A DNA stretch of 8,858 bases, taken from the NCBI GenBank assembly GCA_903886985.1, contig CAISOI010000055.1:1-8858 (forward strand). Reading direction: 5' to 3'. Below, piece after piece: positions 1-5,966 of the stretch; within the stretch, counting starts at the first letter, position 1; the number at the start of each line of letters is the position of its first letter. Under the pieces are notes generated by a model that was not told the origin of the DNA, did no database searches, and was given only the letters and a program-made list of their open reading frames with translations. Both the position numbers and the translations under genes were made by a program. This stretch comes from an uncultured Chthonomonas sp. (GTDB taxonomy: Bacteria; Armatimonadota; Chthonomonadetes; Chthonomonadales; CAJBBX01).

Positions 1-26
1 ACGCTATTCAGGAAGGAATCCCACGG

Positions 27-707
27 ATGCTTCCTTCGCATTTACAGACTCAGGAACCAGAACACCTTTCTGATACAACTGTTCAGCAGAAGCTCAGCGA
101 AATGGCCGCGCGGGATGCGCAGGTCGATGATTACGACAAGATGTGGCATCTGAACCTCTTTGGAAAGGTTGAGATACCGGTTATGCATCTTTGTCTGGGA
201 CTATCCTCCGAGCACATCTTGCTGGAAGGCGGATGCGGAACCGGCAGAATGACCCGTGACTTTGCCATGCGGTGCCGAGAACAGGTCTCAGTTGATTTTA
301 GTTGGGAATCGCTTCGGTCTTGTGCGGAGAAACTTCGTCGAGGGGGAATTACTAATGTACACCTCGTCCAGGCGGATCTCTGCCATCTTCCCTTCAAAAC
401 CGAGAGATTCGACCGAGTAGTGAGCTGCCAGGTTTTGGAACATATTCCATCGGAAGAACTGCGCGAACTCGCAGTGAAAGAGCTTGCACGTGCATTAAAG
501 CGTGGCGGGAACCTTGCACTATCCGCTTATCAGTACTCTTTACTAATGCAGTGGTTTGGCGAAAAGGAAGGAAGCCACGACGGCGGAATCTACTTCTATC
601 GATTTACTCGGGATGAATTCTCAGATCTCATGGCTCGCTACCTTCAGGTGGACGGAATAATTGGAGCAATGGTTTATCATTACATCGCTCGGTGCCACAA
701 GAACTGA
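27..707 (+). CDS. Class I SAM-dependent methyltransferase (Methyltransf_11-like)
   Basis: Probable cytoplasmic methyltransferase that moves a methyl group from S-adenosylmethionine to an unidentified small molecule. The 226-residue protein shows the Rossmann-type motifs in order: motif I LLEGGCGTG at residues 65-73 (SAM-binding glycine loop), an acidic residue closing strand 2 at D90, the ADLCHLPF stretch at 116-123 with D117 expected near the adenine, and FDRVVSCQVLEHI at 128-140, the usual strand-4/post-motif II signature of the Methyltransf_11/25 group. A basic helix and a GGNLALSAY strand follow at about 160-168. No membrane segment is seen. The start at 27 is preceded by AGGAAGGA at 10-17, 9 bases away, which supports it. 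However, the frame stays open to the left edge, so a longer N-terminus beginning outside the window is possible. Substrate unknown; relatives often modify quinones, lipids or glycans. The next gene lies 89 bases downstream, so co-transcription is uncertain. Confidence 0.85.
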   Translation: MLPSHLQTQEPEHLSDTTVQQKLSEMAARDAQVDDYDKMWHLNLFGKVEIPVMHLCLGLSSEHILLEGGCGTGRMTRDFAMRCREQVSVDFSWESLRSCAEKLRRGGITNVHLVQADLCHLPFKTERFDRVVSCQVLEHIPSEELRELAVKELARALKRGGNLALSAYQYSLLMQWFGEKEGSHDGGIYFYRFTRDEFSDLMARYLQVDGIIGAMVYHYIARCHKN

Positions 708-786
708 AAGTTAGTTCTCTGGCGCAGTAATTCCAGCTTGTTTCGCAACTGTATGGGTCGGAATCATTAACATTATTATTGACATT

Positions 787-791
787 GGGAG
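787..791 (+). promoter_or_regulatory. Ribosome binding site GGGAG that decides the start at 797
   Basis: GGGAG lies 5 bases ahead of the ATG at 797. The longest reading of this frame would begin at a TTG at 779, which has no purine-rich sequence at a useful distance. The ATG at 797 is therefore preferred for the pseudopilin-like gene, and the GGGAG would sit inside the coding region if TTG were used. Confidence 0.6.
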
Positions 792-796
792 CAATT

Positions 797-1435
797 ATGG
801 ATCAGTCGACACCTCCACCGCGAAAAGCGACATGGAGGATGGGGCAGCAACAGCGCGAAAGATTACAGTGGGGAGTGGTTACTTTTATCTGCATCCTGCT
901 CTTTATGGCGCTCCGCCCTTACTATTTTTTTATTGTAGAGACAAGAGATTTTCAGACCTGTCAGAGCAACGTGTTGAAAATTGCCAGTTCAATCCGAAGA
1001 TATGCTGAAGATTACGAGGGCACAATGCCTCTTGGAAATCATTGGATGGATGCAACGCAAGGGTATCTGGCGGCCACTTCTGGAACGGGTTTCAAATCAA
1101 CGGATATCTATCACTGTCCACGAGATAAGTCAAATCAGGAGACGAGCTATTCGTTCAATGATGCTCTGAGCGGAATGTCTTTGGATGTAAGGTCACAGAA
1201 TCCTGAAATCGAGTCGCGACGATTGCAGATTGGGCATCCGGATCGTGCCCCCGCACTTGTGGAACATCCGGGCGGCAGAAACGCGATAGTCAATGTGTTT
1301 AAATGGGACGAACTTTCGACGACTTTGACCCGTCCGCACTTTGAAGCTAATCATACCGGCAGTACGATGTTGGGAAGTGGTAAGGTCTCTTCATCGAGTG
1401 ATGAGTCTCTACCGAATCACAAAGGCAAATTTTAG
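797..1435 (+). CDS. Membrane-anchored pseudopilin-like protein (DUF1559/H-X9-DG-like, divergent)
   Basis: 212-residue protein that I place, with moderate confidence, near the pseudopilin-like H-X9-DG family. It has a basic, proline-rich cytoplasmic N-terminus (about residues 1-22), one hydrophobic segment (about 24-47) and a polar domain expected outside the membrane. Family-like elements follow in the usual order: CQSNVLKIASSIRRYAEDYEGTMP at 55-78 (here C55 to P78, the 'conserved helix then YxxDY-G-xxP' region), a WMDA turn at 83-86, YHCPRDKS with C107 at 105-112, SYSFNDALSG at 117-126, and NHTGSTMLGSGKV at 185-197, where family members usually have H-x9-DG-x-V. Here the Asp-Gly is replaced by Ser-Gly and the spacing is shorter. 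No prepilin peptidase motif (G/A followed by FTLIE) precedes the hydrophobic segment, so it probably stays as a signal-anchored protein rather than a processed pilin. C55 and C107 could form a disulfide. It is first in a likely three-gene unit, 33 bases ahead of the next gene. Confidence 0.6.
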   Translation: MDQSTPPPRKATWRMGQQQRERLQWGVVTFICILLFMALRPYYFFIVETRDFQTCQSNVLKIASSIRRYAEDYEGTMPLGNHWMDATQGYLAATSGTGFKSTDIYHCPRDKSNQETSYSFNDALSGMSLDVRSQNPEIESRRLQIGHPDRAPALVEHPGGRNAIVNVFKWDELSTTLTRPHFEANHTGSTMLGSGKVSSSSDESLPNHKGKF

Positions 1436-1456
1436 TTACCATGACAATATTAGTTT

Positions 1457-1460
1457 GGAG
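1457..1460 (+). promoter_or_regulatory. Ribosome binding site GGAG for the barrel-sandwich/KOW gene
   Basis: GGAG is placed 8 bases before the ATG at 1469, in the 33-base gap after the preceding stop codon. It supports independent translation of the second gene of the likely operon and fixes its start. Confidence 0.6.
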
Positions 1461-1468
1461 TTCAATCT

Positions 1469-2617
1469 ATGGGTAGCGCCTATACTCCGGGTCTAAAGGT
1501 TAGTCCGCGTACTACCATCGAAAAGCTGCGGCGTCTCCCCCTGAAGGGAGAGGTCCTTGTAAAAGTGGGCGATCGCGTGACGCCGGGAACGGTTGTTGCT
1601 CGCACCGAGCTTCCTGGTGTCATGCAGACCATCAAGCTTGCGGAGCGGATGGGCCTCGAACCCAGCGAGCTTAAAGAGATACTGCTCGTTAAAGCGGGCG
1701 ATCAGATTGAAAAGGGAACATTGCTAGCTCGCACTAAAGGCATTTTTGGCATGTTTAAAGCGGAGGAGCATTCCAAAGTTGCTGGGAAGTTGGAGCTTGT
1801 ATCCGAACACACTGGGCATCTCGGCATTCGGATGCCCGCAATCCCCATCGAAAAAGATGCTTATGTTACAGGCGTAATCAAGACTGTTATTCCCGATGAA
1901 GGCGTGCTCATTGAGTGCACAGGTGCCGTGATTCAGGGGATATTTGGCGTCGGAGGTGAGCGACAGGGAGATATCGTTTCTGTTTCCACGGATCCAACGA
2001 AGCCGCTCGTGGAAGGCGATTTAAACGAGTCCCATAGAGGGAAGATTGTGATTGGCGGTTCCAATGTTTCCCTGGGGGCATTAAAGAAAGCTGGCCAAGT
2101 TGGCGTCATTGGTATTGTAGTTGGCGGGGTTATCGATCGCGAACTCATCGACTACCTACGTGAATCGTTGAACGATCCGAATTTTGATATCGGAGTCGCC
2201 ATTACAGGCCATGAGAATATTCCGTTTACATTGGTAGTTACGGAAGGTTTCGGAACCATTCCTATGGCAGTCAAAACCTTTGAGTTACTAAATTCCCTTT
2301 CCGGAAAACACGCGTCAATTAATGGCGCGACTCAAATTCGTGCCGGGGTAATTCGACCTGAAGTAATAGTGCCGGAAGTGGACGGTGAAAACAAATTGGA
2401 AGTAGCCGTCGCGGATGACAATGATCTCAACTCGGGTACTCCCATTCGAGTAATTCGAGAGCCCTATTTTGGAATTCTCGGGGAGGTGATTTCGCTTCCA
2501 TCTGAATTGGAACAGGTTGAGTCAGAAACATGGGTGCGGGTCCTGCGGGCAAAGTTAGCCGATGGACGTGAAGTGACCGTGCCGCGAGCAAATGTAGAGA
2601 TTATTCAAACGGGATAG
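1469..2617 (+). CDS. Conserved protein of unknown function: tandem barrel-sandwich motifs, central domain, C-terminal KOW-like segment
   Basis: 382-residue soluble protein with no signal peptide and no membrane segment; function not known to me. Three parts can be seen. (1) Residues 28-46 and 70-89 are two copies of one motif, each reading roughly E-(V/I)-L-x(0,1)-V-K-x-G-D-x(3)-(P/K)-G-T-x(2)-A-R-T, with the G-D pairs 43 residues apart (34-35 and 77-78). This resembles the half-motifs of biotinyl/lipoyl-like barrel-sandwich hybrid domains found in HlyD, RnfC and RNA polymerase beta'. (2) Residues 130-300 form a glycine-rich alpha/beta-looking region including GIFGVGGERQGDI (157-169), VGVIGIVVGGVIDREL (211-226), VAITGHENIPFTLVVTEGFG (243-262) and SINGATQIRAGVIRPEVIVP (283-302); such invariant-looking blocks suggest a constrained site. 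(3) Residues 324-379 are KOW-like: REPYFGILGEV (330-340), then strands and DGREVTVPRANVEII (365-379). I recall similar hypothetical proteins from Armatimonadota and Chloroflexota. It lies between the pseudopilin-like gene and the MFS gene. Confidence 0.85.
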   Translation: MGSAYTPGLKVSPRTTIEKLRRLPLKGEVLVKVGDRVTPGTVVARTELPGVMQTIKLAERMGLEPSELKEILLVKAGDQIEKGTLLARTKGIFGMFKAEEHSKVAGKLELVSEHTGHLGIRMPAIPIEKDAYVTGVIKTVIPDEGVLIECTGAVIQGIFGVGGERQGDIVSVSTDPTKPLVEGDLNESHRGKIVIGGSNVSLGALKKAGQVGVIGIVVGGVIDRELIDYLRESLNDPNFDIGVAITGHENIPFTLVVTEGFGTIPMAVKTFELLNSLSGKHASINGATQIRAGVIRPEVIVPEVDGENKLEVAVADDNDLNSGTPIRVIREPYFGILGEVISLPSELEQVESETWVRVLRAKLADGREVTVPRANVEIIQTG

Positions 2618-2631
2618 TGTCGTCTTATCAT

Positions 2632-2638
2632 AAGGTGG
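2632..2638 (+). promoter_or_regulatory. Ribosome binding site AAGGTGG for the MFS gene
   Basis: AAGGTGG ends 4 bases ahead of the ATG at 2643, within the 25-base gap after the stop of the preceding gene. The spacing is short but within the functional range. There is no room for a separate strong promoter and terminator in this gap, which argues for co-transcription with the upstream gene. Confidence 0.55.
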
Positions 2639-2642
2639 AATC

Positions 2643-3950
2643 ATGGCAGAGAAGCTGTTAACCGCTGAAGAGAATTTAGAACGTTCCACTATTGAGCGTG
2701 TCACTCGACGCCTGATACCATTTATGTGCCTCATGTACGCATTGAACATTCTCGACCGTGTTAATGTCGGCGTCGCCTCTCTTTCCATTTCAAAAAACCT
2801 GCACTATTCCGACGCACAATATGGTTTTGGTGCGGGAATCTTCTTTGTGGGATATTTCCTTTTTGAAGTTCCGAGCAACATCATTCTTGAGAAGGTCGGA
2901 GCAAGAAGATGGATGGCGCGGATCATGGTTACATGGGGAATAGTCGCAACGTGCATGATGTTCATTACACCTGACCCAAAACTCTACTATGGTTTGAGGT
3001 TTTTGTTGGGAATTGCTGAGGCAGGCTTCTTTCCCGGTATGATCGTTTATATGACCTACTGGTTTCCAGCGCGCGTGCGAGCAAGGACAGGCGCAAAATT
3101 CATCGTTGCCAATTCCCTTGCCAATATTTTCGGACCTCCCATTGGCGCATACCTTTTGCGACTCGACGGTCGGCTAGGACTCCATGGTTGGCAATGGCTT
3201 TTCTTGATGGAGGGTCTGCCGTCGGTTTTTGTCGGCTTCATCGCGCTGAAATATCTCACAGATAGGCCCCAAAATGCGACATGGTTGCCGGAAGACGAAA
3301 AAGTTTGGCTGATTGGCCAAATTGAAAGGGAAAATGCAGCCCGCCCAAAACATGCGAGTCTGCTCCATGTCCTTAAAGACAAGAAGGTGCTTCACCTCTG
3401 TCTGCTGTTCTTCCTCTGGCAGGTGGTCAATAACGGTATCAGTTTCTTTCAGCCCAAGCTGCTGAAGTTCCGATCCAATTGGGATGACCACACAATACTG
3501 TTAATGACGGCTGTACCGGCAATTTTTGGCGCCATAGCTCTCTTCATTGCAGCGACCTATTCGGACAGACTTAGAGAACGCAAGAAGTTTCTTGTGGCAG
3601 GTTTGAGTTCGTATATTGTTGGCGTAGCCCTGATAATTAAGGCTCCCGGTGCAGCACTTACCATCGCTGCAATGAGCTTCAAAGAGGCCTGTATTAAGGT
3701 GGGTGAAGGTCCATTCTGGGCAGTTGCCACAGGCTTTCTTTCAGGAACCGCTTCTGCTGGCGGAATTGCTATGGTTAACTCGGTCGGCAATCTTGGTGGG
3801 TTTGTAGGTCCTTATCTCATGGGTGAACTCTATAGGCGCACAAAATCCTATGATACTGGTTTGTGGGTGCTAATGTTCATTATGGTCGCCGCCGCCTATT
3901 CCGCCAGCAGGATAAAGCACGACAATGCGGTGGAGCATGGAGTGGGTTGA
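2643..3950 (+). CDS. MFS transporter, anion:cation symporter (ACS) family
   Basis: Inner-membrane secondary transporter of 435 residues, the usual length for a 12-helix major facilitator. Family-specific signatures are clear: LNILDRVNVGVASL at 34-47 in helix 1, GYFLFEVPSNIILEKVGARRW at 70-90 spanning helix 2 and the motif-A loop, RFLLGIAEAGFFPG at 119-132 in helix 4, WFPARVRART at 140-149, a charged central loop around 205-248 between helices 6 and 7, and a second-half motif GPFWAVATGFLSGTASAGG at 356-374 followed by NSVGNLGGFVGPYLMG at 379-394. Known ACS members import organic anions, often with protons: hexuronates, glucarate/galactarate, tartrate, phthalate or allantoate. The sequence does not reveal which substrate applies here, and no sugar-acid catabolic gene is nearby. 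It is last in the likely three-gene unit and is followed by a hairpin at 4014-4046. Confidence 0.92.
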   Translation: MAEKLLTAEENLERSTIERVTRRLIPFMCLMYALNILDRVNVGVASLSISKNLHYSDAQYGFGAGIFFVGYFLFEVPSNIILEKVGARRWMARIMVTWGIVATCMMFITPDPKLYYGLRFLLGIAEAGFFPGMIVYMTYWFPARVRARTGAKFIVANSLANIFGPPIGAYLLRLDGRLGLHGWQWLFLMEGLPSVFVGFIALKYLTDRPQNATWLPEDEKVWLIGQIERENAARPKHASLLHVLKDKKVLHLCLLFFLWQVVNNGISFFQPKLLKFRSNWDDHTILLMTAVPAIFGAIALFIAATYSDRLRERKKFLVAGLSSYIVGVALIIKAPGAALTIAAMSFKEACIKVGEGPFWAVATGFLSGTASAGGIAMVNSVGNLGGFVGPYLMGELYRRTKSYDTGLWVLMFIMVAAAYSASRIKHDNAVEHGVG

Positions 3951-4013
3951 GTAGGTTACTCTTCAGGACCGTCTGAACTTGAACTGTAAGTAGGTTTCAG
4001 GTTCGGCAAATAC

Positions 4014-4046
4014 CGGGAAGTTCTGTATAAATATTGGAACCTCCCG
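4014..4046. terminator. Candidate bidirectional terminator hairpin between convergent genes
   Basis: Arms 4014-4023 (CGGGAAGTTC) and 4037-4046 (GAACCTCCCG) pair over 10 positions around a 13-base AT-rich loop. The plus-strand transcript has one A-C mismatch; on the minus strand the same position is a G-U wobble, so the hairpin is continuous there. It lies between the end of the transporter gene and the end of fhs, which face each other, the expected place for a shared terminator. Neither side has a convincing long run of T, so intrinsic termination is plausible but not shown. A second, weaker 5-bp hairpin (ATCAC-GAACT-GTGAT, 4102-4116) lies just past the fhs stop codon. Confidence 0.4.
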
Positions 4047-4118
4047 TTTAATCGACTACGTCTGCTTGGGCGAATTGTCCCTGAAACTCAAAGACCTGTT
4101 AATCACGAACTGTGATCC

Positions 4119-5786
4119 CTAACTGACAACCCCGGTGATTTCACCATCATGGCTCAATTGCATTCGGAATGCCGCGGGTACCGCAGGCATGCCCGGCATG
4201 GTCATAATGTCCCCACAGAGTATCCGAACGAACCCAGCTCCCGCTGCAATTTCCACCGATTCAACAGGCAAGGTAAACCCACTTGGCGAACCAAGAAGGC
4301 TTGGATCATGCGAAAAGGAGTATTGAGTCTTTGCGATGCACACAGGAAGATTGCCAAATCCCCACTTTTCAAACAGCCGCAAGCGCGTTCGCGTTCCTGC
4401 ACCATATTTCACGCCGCTGGAACCGTAAACTGATCTCGCGATAGTCTCGATTTTATCGAACAGAGACAGTGACGGATCGTATAAAGAGTGGAAATTTGCA
4501 GGAATATTCTCTGCTGCATCAACAACCTGCCGTGCTAGTTCCGCGGTACCCGCGCCACCCTCAGCAAATCCGTCCGATACAGCGACGTGCCGTACCCCAC
4601 ATTCCGCCACAATTTCTTTCAATGTCGTTATTTCCAGTTCAGTATCCCCTGGGAAGTGATTGATAGCTACAACAACTGGGCAACCAAATTGCTGAACATT
4701 TTTAATATGGCGTTTCAGGTTCACTGCGCCTGCTCGCAGGGCAGGAACATTCTCTTCCTTCAGACTTTCAGGCAGGGGCTTACCAGGAATGAGTTTACAC
4801 TGCCCACTGTGTGCCTTTAGTCCGCGAATTGTTGCGACAATGACAACAACATCAGGTCCACTGCCGAGTGAAGGCGCCATGATATCACAAAATTTCTCAA
4901 AGCCAAGGTCTGAGCCAAATCCGGCTTCCGTAACTACGTAATCCGCCAGTCCCAGCCCAAGTTTATCGGCGATTATGGAGTTGCATCCCGTAGCAATATT
5001 TCCAAATGGGCCGGCATGTACTAATACCGGAGTACCCTCTAAAGTCTGGATTAAGTTTGGCAGAATGGCATCGCGAAGTAGTACAGACATCGCTCCAACA
5101 GCGTTCAATTCCCGTGCCCGTATCGGTTCGCCGGTGGTCGAAATCCCCAGAACAATGTCACCCAACCGTTTTTGGAGGTCAGTTACATCTGTTGCCATGG
5201 TGACAATAGCCATGATTTCTGATGCTGCAGTGATCATAAATCCGGTTTCCCGAGGCGAACCGTTTGATTTGCCACCGAGCCCCGTCACCACCTTTCTAAG
5301 GGATCGATCTGTGACATCCAGGGCTCTACCCCACCAGATTTCGTTTGGATCAAACATTGGAATCGTCTTGTGGTAAATGTGCGCTTCCATCATCGCTGTT
5401 AAGAGGTTGTGCGTAGCAGTGATAGCGTGAAAGTCGCCTGTAAAGTGAAGATTCATGTCTTCGGCGGGGTACGCTTGCGCTTTTCCGCCACCCGCCGCCC
5501 CACCTTTCATCCCGAATACGGGTCCTAAAGAAGGTTGCCGTATGCATATCAGCGCATTCTTGCCGATGTGTCTGAGCCCATCTCCCAATCCAATTGAGGT
5601 TACTGTTTTCCCTTCACCCGCCGGAGTGGGGGAAATCGCCGTGACAACCACCAGTTTGCCTTTTGACCCGGAGATAAACCGATTTATCCCGTCTCGCGTG
5701 ACTTTTGCCTTGTCATGGCCATAAGGCGATATCTCGTGGGGGAACAATCCCAATTTTTGCGCTATCTCGGAAATCGGTGCGGGCAA
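4119..5786 (-). CDS. fhs: Formate--tetrahydrofolate ligase (10-formyl-THF synthetase)
   Basis: Cytoplasmic enzyme that joins formate to tetrahydrofolate using ATP, giving 10-formyl-tetrahydrofolate for purine and formyl-methionine synthesis and, in some bacteria, for the Wood-Ljungdahl methyl branch or formate assimilation. At 555 residues it is full length. Visible family blocks: AISPTPAGEGKTVTSIGLGDG (A50 to G70, with the P-loop around 55-61), RQPSLGPVFGMKGGAAGGG (83-101), NLHFTGDFHAITATHNLL (112-129), GLGGKSNGSPRETGF (169-183), VVTEAGFGSDLGFEKF (284-299), VVVAINHFP (371-379), LPVCIAKTQYSFSHDPSLLG (480-499) and GDIMTMPGMPAVPAA (525-539). Two conserved blocks deviate from the signatures I remember: GGGK instead of GGGY at 102, and VATIRGLKAHSG (318-327 region) instead of a RALK-x-HGG type. 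The start is TTG at 5786; an in-frame stop lies two codons upstream, and the next Met (residue 93) falls within a core motif, so TTG is the only sensible start. It stands alone, with no folD or other folate gene adjacent. Confidence 0.97.
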   Translation of the reverse strand: MPAPISEIAQKLGLFPHEISPYGHDKAKVTRDGINRFISGSKGKLVVVTAISPTPAGEGKTVTSIGLGDGLRHIGKNALICIRQPSLGPVFGMKGGAAGGGKAQAYPAEDMNLHFTGDFHAITATHNLLTAMMEAHIYHKTIPMFDPNEIWWGRALDVTDRSLRKVVTGLGGKSNGSPRETGFMITAASEIMAIVTMATDVTDLQKRLGDIVLGISTTGEPIRARELNAVGAMSVLLRDAILPNLIQTLEGTPVLVHAGPFGNIATGCNSIIADKLGLGLADYVVTEAGFGSDLGFEKFCDIMAPSLGSGPDVVVIVATIRGLKAHSGQCKLIPGKPLPESLKEENVPALRAGAVNLKRHIKNVQQFGCPVVVAINHFPGDTELEITTLKEIVAECGVRHVAVSDGFAEGGAGTAELARQVVDAAENIPANFHSLYDPSLSLFDKIETIARSVYGSSGVKYGAGTRTRLRLFEKWGFGNLPVCIAKTQYSFSHDPSLLGSPSGFTLPVESVEIAAGAGFVRILCGDIMTMPGMPAVPAAFRMQLSHDGEITGVVS

Positions 5787-5793
5787 TGGTTAA

Positions 5794-5799
5794 CCTCAT
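5794..5799 (-). promoter_or_regulatory. Ribosome binding site ATGAGG for the TTG-started fhs
   Basis: On the minus strand ATGAGG ends 7 bases before the TTG at 5786. The good spacing supports use of this unusual start codon; the upstream in-frame TAA at 5790-5792 excludes any longer reading. Confidence 0.6.
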
Positions 5800-5834
5800 T
5801 TGGAATTTTCTGTGTTGAATGTAGAAGAAAGAAT

Positions 5835-5852
5835 ACCCGTCTCCCTACGGGT
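5835..5852. other. Perfect inverted repeat in the fhs / acetyltransferase divergent intergenic region
   Basis: ACCCGT at 5835-5840 and ACGGGT at 5847-5852 form a 6-bp perfect stem around a 6-base loop. Read on the minus strand, it lies in the presumed fhs leader, has the purine loop AGGGAG and is followed by a pyrimidine-rich stretch (ATTCTTTCTTC). It may be a leader hairpin or attenuator-like element, or an operator for either divergent gene. I cannot match it to a known riboswitch; in particular I do not see a convincing ZTP (pfl) aptamer, which precedes folate genes in other bacteria. Confidence 0.35.
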
Positions 5853-5966
5853 TTATCGCAGGAATTTCTCACTATCCAGGTGAACAACGGTGCGTGTCCA
5901 AATATCGACTGACGGATTTAGATGCATTGCCAATACGACGGAATCATTTGGGAGACCAATCAATTT

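Noticed and set aside
131..397. 88-codon minus-strand open frame
   Set aside because: It is a mirror of the methyltransferase SAM-binding region and its translation resembles no protein family.
708..796. Sigma-70 type promoter ahead of the pseudopilin-like gene
   Set aside because: The region is AT-rich near 768-780, but no pair of -35 and -10 hexamers at proper spacing is good enough to call.
3056..3491. Two overlapping minus-strand open frames of 105-108 codons
   Set aside because: They lie antisense to the central part of the MFS gene, whose reading is certain; their products are low-complexity and match nothing I recognise.
3974..3985. Tandem 6-base repeat TGAACT TGAACT after the MFS gene
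   Set aside because: Only two copies and short; likely chance, with no partner repeats nearby to suggest a binding array or mobile element.
4975..5376. 133-codon open frame on the + strand
   Set aside because: It lies wholly opposite the strongly conserved core of fhs, has no recognisable domain, and has no ribosome binding site or neighbours of its own.
5715..5912. 65-codon plus-strand open frame crossing from fhs into the divergent intergenic region
   Set aside because: No supporting ribosome binding site, no domain, and it overlaps the fhs start region on the opposite strand.
5787..5921. ZTP (pfl) riboswitch upstream of fhs
   Set aside because: These riboswitches often precede folate one-carbon genes, but I could not find the expected conserved junction and pseudoknot sequences; only a short simple hairpin is present.
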